From Pseudonocardiales bacterium (GTDB lineage Bacteria > Actinomycetota > Actinomycetes > Mycobacteriales > Pseudonocardiaceae): a stretch of 7,462 nucleotides of DNA. The stretch spans positions 1 to 7,462 of the forward strand of contig JACDBJ010000595.1 of NCBI GenBank assembly GCA_013695005.1, read 5' to 3'. A program made the translations under genes and the position numbers. Shown here piece by piece: positions 1 through 5,803 of this stretch; position 1 is the first letter of the stretch; the number at the start of each line of letters is the position of its first letter. The notes under the pieces are model-generated. The model worked only from the letters and a program-made list of their open reading frames with translations, ran no database searches and was not told the origin of the DNA.

Positions 1-868
1 CGTCGTCCAGGGCGTCAACCAGATCGCGGTCCAGCCGGAGCGTGGCCGCCTGGCAGTTCTCCTCGAGGTGCTCGAGGCTCGAGGTTCCCGGGATCGGCAG
101 CATCATCGACGAGCGCTGCAGCAGCCAGGCCAGCGACACCTGTGCCGGGGTGGCGTCGAGCCGCTCGGCCGCCACCGCCACCGGGCCGCCGGGCTCCGCG
201 AGCTTCCCGGACGCGACGGGGTACCAGGGCATGAACCCGATGCGCTGCTCGGTGCAGTAGCGCAACACGTCGTCGGAGCCACGGTCGAGCACGTTGTACC
301 GGTTCTGGACGGTGGAGATCTCGACGATGGTGCGGGCGTGCTCCACCTGCTCCACGCTCACCTCGGACAGGCCGACCAGGCGGACCTTGCCCTCCTGCTG
401 CAGCTCGCGCAGCGTGCCGAACTGGTCCTCCGCCGGGACCTTCGAGTCGACGCGATGCAGCTGGAACAGGTCGATGCGCTCCACCCCGAGCCGGCGCAGG
501 CTCAGCTCGCACTGCTGGCGCAGGTACTCCTGCTTGCCGCAGGTGACCCACTGTCCTGGGGCGGGGCGCAGGAAACCGGCCTTGGTGGCCACCATGACGC
601 CGTCGTAGGGGTGCAGCGCGCGCCGGATCAGCTGCTCGCTGACCTCGGGGCCATAGGAGTCGGCGGTGTCGACGAGGTTCACGCCGAGCTCGACGGCCCG
701 CCGTAGCACGGCCACCGCGTTCTCCTCGTCGGCCGGCGGGCCCCAGATCCCCTTACCGGTCAGCCGCATCGCGCCGTACCCCAGCCGGCGAACGGACAGG
801 CCGTCGTCCAGCTCGAGCGTGCCGCTGGCGGCCACCACTGAATCGATGCCGATGGACGTTGCTGCCAC
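1..868 (-). CDS. Aldo/keto reductase, PdxI/YdbC-like (3' end cut by window edge)
   Basis: Predicted cytosolic NADPH-dependent reductase of the aldo/keto reductase (AKR) superfamily, a TIM barrel. I read 289 codons; only a few C-terminal residues should be missing, as such proteins are usually 280-300 aa. The catalytic tetrad is visible: D67 and Y72 in VDTADSYG, K96 in VATKAG, H138 in FQLHRVD. GLSEVS (166-171), VQNRYN (187-192) and the C-terminal IPGTSSLEHLEEN (259-271) are the usual cofactor-binding segments. The N-terminal RLGYGAMRLTG and the IPGTSS tail resemble E. coli PdxI/YdbC (pyridoxal reductase), but substrate cannot be fixed from sequence. The start is GTG at 868, with AGGAG at 874-878 and a 5-nt spacer. 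It follows the M56 gene on the same strand after a 149-bp gap, so it may have its own promoter. AKR membership is near certain; the PdxI role is inference. Confidence 0.93.
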   Translation of the reverse strand, partial: MAATSIGIDSVVAASGTLELDDGLSVRRLGYGAMRLTGKGIWGPPADEENAVAVLRRAVELGVNLVDTADSYGPEVSEQLIRRALHPYDGVMVATKAGFLRPAPGQWVTCGKQEYLRQQCELSLRRLGVERIDLFQLHRVDSKVPAEDQFGTLRELQQEGKVRLVGLSEVSVEQVEHARTIVEISTVQNRYNVLDRGSDDVLRYCTEQRIGFMPWYPVASGKLAEPGGPVAVAAERLDATPAQVSLAWLLQRSSMMLPIPGTSSLEHLEENCQAATLRLDRDLVDALDD

Positions 869-994
869 CCGTACTCCTGTGAACGCGTCGTCGTTGACGC
901 CCGGGTATCACCCAGGCCGTGATCGTCCACCAGCCTGGCAGTCGACCCGGCAACACGCCCGGCATCGTGACGCGGTCGACACCGCCACCCAGCC

Positions 995-1016
995 CGCCGG
1001 CTCCGACCGGCCGGCG
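995..1016 (-). terminator. GC-rich hairpin just after the M56 stop codon
   Basis: Arms CGCCGGC and GCCGGCG (7 bp, perfect) enclose an 8-nt loop and begin one base past the TGA at 1018-1020. There is no U-tract, which is common for actinobacterial terminators, so this is a candidate end of the blaI-M56 transcript rather than a proven one. In DNA this GC-rich the hairpin could also be chance. Confidence 0.35.
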
Positions 1017-1017
1017 C

Positions 1018-1989
1018 TCAGCCCAGCGCACCCGTGACCGTGATGATCGCCGAGATCCCCACCAGCACGCCGCTGGCCAGCGCAAACGGCGTCGCCGCGA
1101 GCGCGGCGCCGAGCGCGCCGCAGGTCGTCAGCCGGTTGACCGGATCGGGCTGGTCGGCGGCGTTGGCGAGCTGGCGCAGCCGGACGTCCAGCGCGTCGCG
1201 CGCCATCGCCAGCGCCAGCTCCGGCGTGCCGGCACCGGTGACGGTCATCAGCGCGTTGTGCACCGCCGCCGCGCCGCAGTCCGCCAGCGCGGACAGGTCG
1301 GCGGCGAGCTCGAGCTGCTCGCGCAGCGCGGCCGGTGCCGACCGGAACAGGGGCAGGAAACCGAACGCCCTGCGCAGCGTCTGGACCGTGGCGATCAGCA
1401 GGTGGTGCCGCCCGCGCAGGTGGGCCCGCTCATGGGCGAGCACGGCCTCGACGCCGTCAGGTGGCAACTGCCGGCGCAGCCCCTCGGTGAGCACGACCAG
1501 TCCGGGCCGGCCAGCGACGCTGAAGGCCAACGGGCGGTCCGACTGCAGCCACAGGGTTGCCGGGCCCTGCCCCGGGCAGGCGGACCTGCTGCCGACGATG
1601 TTGAGCACGGCGAGCTGCTGGCGCACCCGGCGGCTGCGGCGGCCTCGCTCCCGCATCGCCACGAACCCCAGCCACAGCGCCGAGCCGGCGATCCCGACGC
1701 CGGCCAGCCACCGCATGCCCTGGTAGGCCAGCAGCTCCGGGGCGTCCCGGGTGAACTCCCACCACGCGGAGTGCACCAGGTCGCCAAGTGGGTGGCCGTG
1801 GGTCTGGTGCGGCAACGTCATGACGATCAGTGCCGCCGCAGCGGTGCCGAGCACGCCGGCCATGGCGACCAACCAACCCACGATCACGACGATCGGGTCG
1901 AAGCCCGCAGCGGCCAGTTGGTGCAGGAACCAGGGTGCGACGACGGCGACGATGGCCGACCCCACCAGCAGGGCGACGGCGACGGTCAT
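1018..1989 (-). CDS. M56 (BlaR1-type) membrane zinc metalloprotease without a sensor domain
   Basis: A 323-aa integral membrane protein with a cytosolic zinc-protease domain. Hydrophobic segments lie at about 1-21, 32-58, 91-112 and 288-320. The protease motif HERAH is at 186-190 (H186 and H190 as zinc ligands, E187 catalytic), and the third ligand is probably E227 in ELAAD, with D231. In the BlaR1/MecR1 family this domain, once activated by an extracellular sensor, leads to cleavage of the partner repressor and derepression. Classical BlaR1 is near 600 aa with a C-terminal penicillin-binding domain; this protein stops about 3 residues after its last membrane helix, so its signal is unknown. 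The ATG overlaps the repressor stop codon by 4 bp (ATGA), implying translational coupling. Family assignment is strong; target and signal are inference. Confidence 0.88.
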   Translation of the reverse strand: MTVAVALLVGSAIVAVVAPWFLHQLAAAGFDPIVVIVGWLVAMAGVLGTAAAALIVMTLPHQTHGHPLGDLVHSAWWEFTRDAPELLAYQGMRWLAGVGIAGSALWLGFVAMRERGRRSRRVRQQLAVLNIVGSRSACPGQGPATLWLQSDRPLAFSVAGRPGLVVLTEGLRRQLPPDGVEAVLAHERAHLRGRHHLLIATVQTLRRAFGFLPLFRSAPAALREQLELAADLSALADCGAAAVHNALMTVTGAGTPELALAMARDALDVRLRQLANAADQPDPVNRLTTCGALGAALAATPFALASGVLVGISAIITVTGALG

Positions 1990-2384
1990 GGCACGTGACC
2001 CCGTTCGGACTCCGCTTTCTCTGAGGTGGCGGCGCCGCGGACCTCCAGCGCCTCGCGGAGGACGGAGACCTCCCGGTCGGACACCGAGCGCACGAAGTGC
2101 AACAGTGCGGCCTCCGCGTCACCGGAGGAGTCGAGCAGGCTGCGCAGCGCCCTGGCGGTGACCTCCTCGCGGCTCGCCGCCGACCGGTAGCGGTAGGCCC
2201 GCCCCTGCATCTCGCGCTGCACCCAGCCCTTGCGGTGCAGGTTGTCCAGCACGGTCATCACGGTGGTGTAGGCCAGCGTTCGTCCGGGAGCAAGCTCATC
2301 GAGCACATCCCGGACCCGCAGCGGCCCGGGCATGCTCCACAGGACGTCCATCACAGCCGATTCGAGCTCACCGAGCCCGCGCAT
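1986..2384 (-). CDS. BlaI/MecI/CopY-family transcriptional repressor
   Basis: A 132-aa repressor with the family's N-terminal winged helix (about 1-70: GELESAVMDVLW, VRDVLDEL, AYTTVMTVLDNLHRKGWV, YRYRSA) and a C-terminal dimerisation helix region (about 75-115). These proteins bind inverted repeats as dimers and are inactivated by proteolysis triggered by the M56 partner, here the next gene, overlapping by 4 bp. L95-H96-F97-V98 lines up with the stretch holding the Asn-Phe cleavage point of staphylococcal BlaI, with His in place of Asn. The ATG at 2384 has GAGGAG at 2390-2395 with a 5-nt spacer. Autoregulation from the 91-bp divergent gap to the plus-strand hydrolase is the family norm. No beta-lactamase or penicillin-binding protein gene is nearby, so the regulon is unknown. 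Confidence 0.93.
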   Translation of the reverse strand: MRGLGELESAVMDVLWSMPGPLRVRDVLDELAPGRTLAYTTVMTVLDNLHRKGWVQREMQGRAYRYRSAASREEVTARALRSLLDSSGDAEAALLHFVRSVSDREVSVLREALEVRGAATSEKAESERGHVP

Positions 2385-2409
2385 ACCCGCTCCTCGTCTG
2401 CCTCAGGAA

Positions 2410-2427
2410 CGCTCAGATTAGCGAGCG
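2410..2427. promoter_or_regulatory. Possible BlaI-type operator and promoter in the divergent gap
   Basis: CGCTC-N8-GAGCG is a 5-bp inverted repeat, and its AT-rich centre (AGATTA) reads on the minus strand as a -10-like TAATCT about 30 bp upstream of the repressor ATG. It lies between the divergent repressor and hydrolase starts, where an autoregulatory operator would be expected. No good -35 is visible, the arms are short, and it does not match the TACA/TGTA core of Firmicute BlaI operators. A hint only. Confidence 0.2.
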
Positions 2428-2463
2428 GGCCGCGACGCTGGGCAGAAGGACCTCGGCGGGTCC

Positions 2464-2467
2464 AGGA
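2464..2467 (+). promoter_or_regulatory. Ribosome binding site deciding the hydrolase start
   Basis: AGGA ends 8 nt before the GTG at 2476. The upstream in-frame ATG at 2467 has no proper site: AGG directly abuts it, and the better AAGGA at 2446-2450 is 16 nt away. This favours GTG 2476. Confidence 0.5.
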
Positions 2468-2475
2468 TGTGCGGG

Positions 2476-3243
2476 GTGAGCGAGCCGGTCGAGCTGCACC
2501 ACCGTGTCGACGGCCCGCCGGACGCACCGGTCGTGGTGCTCGCCGGCCCGCTGGGCACAACGCTGGACGTGTGGGCACCGCAGGCGGCTGCGCTCGCGAA
2601 TCGGTTCCGTGTCCTACGGATCGACCTGCGCGGCCACGGTGACTCCCCGGTGCCAGAGCCGCCGTACCGGATGGCCGACCTCGCCGGCGACGCGCTGGCC
2701 GTGCTGGACGCGCTCGACATCGAGCGGGCCGCCTGGTGCGGGCTGTCCCTGGGCGGGATGGTCTGCCTGTGCGTGGCCTCCGAGCAGCCGCAACGGGTGA
2801 GCCGGCTGGTGCTGAGCTCCACCACGGCCGGCTTTCCCGACGCCGCGCCGTGGCGGGACCGGATCGCCGCGGTGGCCGCCGGCGGGACGGCGGCGGTCGC
2901 CGACTCGGTCGTGTCCCGCTGGTTCACCCCTGGCTACGCCGCGGCGCACCCGGCAGAGGTCGACACGGTGCGCGAGATGGTCGTCGGCACCGACGACAGC
3001 GGCTACCTCGGCTGCTGCCAGGCCGTCGAGGTCTGGGACCACAGGGCGCGGCTCGGGGCGGTCACCGCACCAACGCTGGTGATCGGCGGGGCGCACGACG
3101 CGTCGACGCCGGTGCAGCTGCACACGGCGCCGCTGGCCGAGCACATTCCCGGCGCGCGGCTCGAGGTGCTGGACGCCGCCCACCTGGCGAACGTCGAGCA
3201 GGAACAGGAGTTCAACCGGCTGGTCGCCGAGCACCTCAGTTGA
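2476..3243 (+). CDS. pcaD: Alpha/beta hydrolase, 3-oxoadipate enol-lactonase (PcaD-like)
   Basis: A 255-aa cytosolic alpha/beta hydrolase. Counting from GTG 2476, the catalytic triad is S91 in the nucleophile elbow GLSLGG, D208 in GAHDASTP and H236 in AAHLANVE; the oxyanion region is AGPLGTTLDVW (23-33). The cap segment with RWFTPGY (148-154) and the GYLGCCQAVEVWD stretch (176-188), plus the ending LDAAHLANVEQ, are typical of PcaD, which hydrolyses 3-oxoadipate enol-lactone to 3-oxoadipate in the protocatechuate/catechol pathway. No other pca gene is in the window (no pcaB, C, G, H, I, J or F), so it may act on a related lactone or ester. An alternative ATG at 2467 would add three residues. 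It is divergent from the BlaI gene (91 bp) and convergent with dnaB (6 bp). The hydrolase fold is certain; the PcaD function is likely. Confidence 0.85.
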   Translation: MSEPVELHHRVDGPPDAPVVVLAGPLGTTLDVWAPQAAALANRFRVLRIDLRGHGDSPVPEPPYRMADLAGDALAVLDALDIERAAWCGLSLGGMVCLCVASEQPQRVSRLVLSSTTAGFPDAAPWRDRIAAVAAGGTAAVADSVVSRWFTPGYAAAHPAEVDTVREMVVGTDDSGYLGCCQAVEVWDHRARLGAVTAPTLVIGGAHDASTPVQLHTAPLAEHIPGARLEVLDAAHLANVEQEQEFNRLVAEHLS

Positions 3244-3249
3244 CGGCGC

Positions 3250-4662
3250 TCAGTGCGCGATGTCGGCGAAGCGGCTGTAGTGCAGCTGGTGGGCGACGGT
3301 GATGATGCCGGTGGGTCCGTTGCGATGCTTGGCCAGGATGAGGTCGGCCTCGCCGGCGCGGGGGTCGTCGCGTTCGAAGGCGTCGGGGCGGTGGATCAGT
3401 AGCACCATGTCGGCGTCCTGCTCGAGCGATCCGGACTCGCGCAGGTCGGCGAGCATGGGTTTCTTGTCGGTGCGTTGCTCGGGGCCGCGGTTGAGCTGGC
3501 TGATCGCCACCACGGGTACCTCGACCTCCTTGGCCAGCAGCTTGAGCTGGCGGGAGAACTCCGACACCTCCTGCTGGCGGGACTCGACCTTGCGCCCGGA
3601 GGTCATCAGCTGCATGTAGTCCACGACGATGAGCTTGAGGTCGTGACGCTGACGCAGCCGCCGGGCCTTGGCCCGGATCTCCATCATGGTCAGGTTCGGT
3701 GAGTCGTCGATGAACAGCGGTGCCTCGCTGACCTCGCTCATCCGCCGGGCCAGCCGGGTCCAGTCGTCGTCGCTCATCCGTCCCGAGCGCATGTCGGTCA
3801 GCCGGATCCGGGCCTCGGCCGAGAGCAGCCGCATGACGATCTCGCTGCGGCTCATCTCCAGCGAGAAGATCACGCTGGTCATGCCGTGCTTGACCGACGC
3901 CGAGCGGCAGATGTCCAGCCCGAGCGTCGACTTACCGATACCGGGACGCGCCGCGATGATGATCATCTGGCCGGCGTGCAGGCCGTTGGTCTCCTTGTCC
4001 AGGTCGGCCAGCCCGGTGGGTACGCCCAGCGCAGCGCCGCCCCGGGAGGCGATCGCGTCGATCTCGTCCATCGTCGGCTGCAGCAGCTCCTCCAGCGCGA
4101 TGTAGTCCTCGCTGGTGCGCCGCTCGGTCACGTCGTAGACCGCTGCCTGCGCCCGGTCGACCACCTCGTCGACGTCCGCACCGTCGGCGCCGTGATAGCC
4201 CAGCTGCACGATCCGGGTACCGGCCTCCACCAGCCGGCGCAGCACCGCCTTCTCCGCCACGATCTCGGCGTAGTAGGAGGCGTTGGCCGCGGTGGGCACG
4301 CTGGCGATCAACGTATGCAGATACGGCGCGCCACCGAGACGGATCAGCTCCGCGCGCCGCTGCAGCTCCGCCGACACCGTGACCGCGTCGGCCGGCTCCC
4401 CGCGCCCGTAGAGGTCCAGCACGCACTCGTAGACGGTCTGGTGCGCGGGGAAGTAGAAGTCGTCAGGCCGCAGTGCCTCGATGACGTCGGCGATCGCGTC
4501 CTTGCTCAGCAGGATGCCGCCCAGCACCGCCTGCTCGGCAACCAGGTCCTGCGGGGGCTGGCGATCGAAGGTTGCCGGGTGCAACCCAGCGGAGTCGGCC
4601 GGCGTATCGGCGGTGCGCACCGCGCGGGGGCGGGAGATCCCCCGGTCGTCGGGCACCGCCAT
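3250..4662 (-). CDS. dnaB: Replicative DNA helicase DnaB
   Basis: A 470-aa hexameric 5'-3' helicase that unwinds DNA at the replication fork and contacts primase. An extra polar tail (about 1-34) precedes the N-terminal domain (about 38-140, from PPQDLVAEQAVLGG) and linker helix; the RecA-like motor follows (about 210-460). Walker A is ARPGIGKST (238-246, K244), the catalytic Glu is E269 in FSLEMS, Walker B is LIVVDYMQLM (D348), then AISQLNRG (386-393) and the arginine-finger region KHRNGPTG (445-452). No intein sits at the P-loop or at DYMQLM, sites often invaded in actinobacterial DnaB. The ATG at 4662 has GGGAGGTG at 4671-4678 with an 8-nt spacer. It lies downstream of the rpsF operon on the same strand but 387 bp away, so it probably has its own promoter. 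The stop is 6 bp from the convergent hydrolase stop. Confidence 0.98.
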   Translation of the reverse strand: MAVPDDRGISRPRAVRTADTPADSAGLHPATFDRQPPQDLVAEQAVLGGILLSKDAIADVIEALRPDDFYFPAHQTVYECVLDLYGRGEPADAVTVSAELQRRAELIRLGGAPYLHTLIASVPTAANASYYAEIVAEKAVLRRLVEAGTRIVQLGYHGADGADVDEVVDRAQAAVYDVTERRTSEDYIALEELLQPTMDEIDAIASRGGAALGVPTGLADLDKETNGLHAGQMIIIAARPGIGKSTLGLDICRSASVKHGMTSVIFSLEMSRSEIVMRLLSAEARIRLTDMRSGRMSDDDWTRLARRMSEVSEAPLFIDDSPNLTMMEIRAKARRLRQRHDLKLIVVDYMQLMTSGRKVESRQQEVSEFSRQLKLLAKEVEVPVVAISQLNRGPEQRTDKKPMLADLRESGSLEQDADMVLLIHRPDAFERDDPRAGEADLILAKHRNGPTGIITVAHQLHYSRFADIAH

Positions 4663-4705
4663 CCGATGTCCACCTCCCGCTCGTGAGCGCGCGCTGGGGT
4701 TTCAC

Positions 4706-4721
4706 GCTCGTAACTACGAGC
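4706..4721. repeat. 16-bp near-palindrome in the dnaB leader
   Basis: GCTCGTA-AC-TACGAGC has perfect 7-bp arms and a 2-bp centre, 44 bp upstream of the dnaB ATG. As DNA it has the size and symmetry of a dimeric repressor site. As RNA it could form a 6-bp stem with an AGUU loop upstream of the ribosome binding site. I do not recognise it as the binding site of a known regulator. Confidence 0.55.
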
Positions 4722-4783
4722 AGGTGTTTACCGGCCGACCCCGACTGTTCGATCAACTGCTGCCGTACATCCGAACGCTGCGG

Positions 4784-4813
4784 AACATAGGGCCGGTGGT
4801 CCATGGCGGACAA
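4784..4813 (-). promoter_or_regulatory. Candidate dnaB promoter
   Basis: On the minus strand, TTGTCC (4808-4813) is followed by an 18-bp spacer and TATGTT (4784-4789), each a 4/6 match to the -35 and -10 consensus of the main sigma factor. The implied start is near 4777, giving a leader of about 115 nt that contains the near-palindrome at 4706-4721. The -35 overlaps a 9-mer TTGTCCGCC that resembles a DnaA box. Confidence 0.35.
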
Positions 4814-4886
4814 ACCCGCTTGTGCACCGCCCTGTTGACGCCCTGGGGATCGTGGTGGGCAATGCCCGGCCAGCCTGGGTGTCGGC

Positions 4887-4963
4887 TGTGCACAACCATG
4901 TGGATGGCGGCTCCCATTTCCGCTGTTCGTGCTGATCAACGGGCGCGCTGGGCATGTGGATAG
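4887..4963 (-). promoter_or_regulatory. Cluster of DnaA-box-like 9-mers upstream of dnaB
   Basis: Against TT(G/A)TCCACA, the minus strand shows TTGTGCACA at 4887-4895 (one mismatch), CCATCCACA at 4899-4907 (two) and CTATCCACA at 4955-4963 (one). Further weak matches are TTGTCCGCC at 4805-4813 (minus) and TTGTGCACC at 4820-4828 (plus). The last two strong sites share the direct repeat CATGTGGAT (forward strand, 4898-4906 and 4954-4962). No AT-rich unwinding element or dnaA/dnaN is here, so this is not oriC; DnaA-responsive control of dnaB is a possibility. Confidence 0.3.
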
Positions 4964-4982
4964 AACTTCCCCGCCGCAGCCC

Positions 4983-5018
4983 GGCGTGTCGCTCCGAACG
5001 GCCGTTTGGGCGTGTCGC
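4983..5018. repeat. Direct repeat GGCGTGTCGC x2 flanking a palindrome
   Basis: GGCGTGTCGC occurs at 4983-4992 and, exactly, at 5009-5018. Between the copies lies the perfect 10-bp palindrome AACGGCCGTT (4997-5006), which extends to 16 bp with one mismatch pair. It sits 32-67 bp past the rplI stop. It could be a protein binding site or part of transcript termination; no U-tract follows. Confidence 0.5.
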
Positions 5019-5049
5019 GACCAGAACGGAATCGGGGCTGGGCAGGTGC

Positions 5050-5502
5050 TCAGCCGGAGGCGACCTCGACGTCGAACTCGGCGGTGACCTCGGGGTGCAG
5101 CCGCACGATCACGTTGTGCCGGCCGAGCGTCTTGATCTGGCTCGGCAGCTCCACCGAGCGCCGGTCCAGCGCCGGCCCACCGGAGGCTCGCACGGCGTTC
5201 ACCACGTCCGCGGGGCCGACCGAGCCGAACAGCCGCGAGCTGTTGGCCGCGGTGCGCGCGGTGACCGTGACGGCCGGCAGCGCGGCCAGCTCACCGGCCA
5301 CCTCGCGGGCGTGGTCGAGGTCGCGGATCTGGCGGGTCTTCTGCGCCTTGCGAATCGCGGCAACCTGCTTCTCCGCGCCGCGGGTAGCCACGATCGCCAG
5401 CTGGCGGGGCAGCAGGTAGTTGCGGCCGTAGCCGTCCTTGACCTCGACGAGGTCACCCGGCTCGCCCAGGTTGGGCACGTCCGCCGTCAGGATGAGCTTC
5501 AC
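5050..5502 (-). CDS. rplI: 50S ribosomal protein L9
   Basis: A 150-aa protein of the large subunit, binding 23S rRNA near the L1 stalk and helping keep the reading frame. The N-terminal RNA-binding domain shows the family signature GDLVEVKDGYGRNYLLP (16-32); a long connecting helix (about 40-75) leads to the C-terminal domain with RLFGSVGPADV (90-100). Length is normal for the family. The start is GTG at 5502 with AGGAG at 5508-5512 and a 5-nt spacer, in the 14-bp gap after rpsR. Last gene of the rpsF-ssb-rpsR-rplI operon. Confidence 0.98.
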   Translation of the reverse strand: MKLILTADVPNLGEPGDLVEVKDGYGRNYLLPRQLAIVATRGAEKQVAAIRKAQKTRQIRDLDHAREVAGELAALPAVTVTARTAANSSRLFGSVGPADVVNAVRASGGPALDRRSVELPSQIKTLGRHNVIVRLHPEVTAEFDVEVASG

Positions 5503-5516
5503 GTTGACTCCTGGTC

Positions 5517-5753
5517 CTAGCGGGCGGTCGAGGTGTAGGGCAGCAGGGCGACCTCGCGGGCGTTCTTGACCGCGATCGCGACGTCACGCTGGTGCTGGCG
5601 GCAGTTCCCGGTGACCCGGCGGGCCCGGATCTTGCCGCGGTCGGAGATGAACTTGCGCAGCAGGCCGGTGTCCTTGTAGTCGATCTGCTGGCCTTTGTCC
5701 TTGCAGAACGCGCAGACCTTCTTCTTCGGCTTGCGCAGTACGGGCTTGGGCAT
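5517..5753 (-). CDS. rpsR: 30S ribosomal protein S18 (zinc-binding C+ form)
   Basis: A 78-aa small-subunit protein that binds 16S rRNA as a heterodimer with S6, encoded two genes upstream. Core motifs are YKDTGLLRKFISDRGKI (26-42) and RRVTGNC (45-51), ending LLPYTSTAR. C14 and C17 (CAFC), with C51 and H54, are a plausible zinc site, marking the C+ paralogue. Many actinobacteria also carry a cysteine-free S18 elsewhere, expressed under zinc limitation through Zur; that copy would lie outside this window. The ATG at 5753 has AGGAG at 5761-5765 with a 7-nt spacer. The 50-bp gap after ssb and the 14-bp gap before rplI show no terminator. Confidence 0.98.
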   Translation of the reverse strand: MPKPVLRKPKKKVCAFCKDKGQQIDYKDTGLLRKFISDRGKIRARRVTGNCRQHQRDVAIAVKNAREVALLPYTSTAR

Positions 5754-5803
5754 GGTGGAGCTCCTGGATCTAATGACTTCGTCAGCTGGTCAGTGGGGGT
5801 GGA

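Larger units (their letters stand above)
4663..5049. other. 387-bp non-coding gap between rplI and dnaB
   Basis: No convincing gene lies here; the open frames lack family similarity and good starts and are continuations of dnaB shadows. It holds, in minus-strand order, a hairpin over the rplI stop (5036-5055: GGCTG and CAGCC arms, no U-tract), a repeated 10-mer around a palindrome (4983-5018), DnaA-box-like 9-mers (4805-4963), a promoter candidate (4784-4813) and a 16-bp near-palindrome (4706-4721). It contains more AT-rich patches than the coding flanks. In Streptomyces and mycobacteria other genes can sit between rplI and dnaB; none does here. Confidence 0.7.

Noticed and set aside
68..706. 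Plus-strand open frame of 212 codons opposite the aldo/keto reductase
   Set aside because: Low-complexity Arg/Ala/Leu-rich translation with no family motif; the minus strand encodes a reductase with an intact catalytic tetrad.
919..1998. Plus-strand open frame of 359 codons, longer than the M56 gene it opposes
   Set aside because: Its composition (Gln/Arg/Gly-rich, no hydrophobic core) is that of a high-GC antisense shadow, while the minus strand has HExxH, membrane helices and a 4-bp overlap with blaI.
3250..4662. Intein in DnaB
   Set aside because: Checked at the P-loop (238-246) and at the Walker B site (344-353); both motifs are uninterrupted and the protein is of normal length.
4835..4863. 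Plus-strand promoter starting with TTGACG at 4835-4840
   Set aside because: No acceptable -10 at 16-19 bp (only GGCAAT) and no gene follows on that strand.
4463..4939. Minus-strand open frame of 158 codons across the dnaB start
   Set aside because: It overlaps the conserved DnaB N-terminus out of frame, has no family motif, and leaves dnaB without its leader.
4663..5049. Chromosomal replication origin
   Set aside because: The DnaA-box matches are few and mostly imperfect, no AT-rich unwinding element is present, and dnaA/dnaN are not adjacent.
5036..5055. Intrinsic terminator over the rplI stop codon
   Set aside because: On the transcribed strand the stem is broken by a C-A mismatch and no U-tract follows; kept only as a note in the gap entry.
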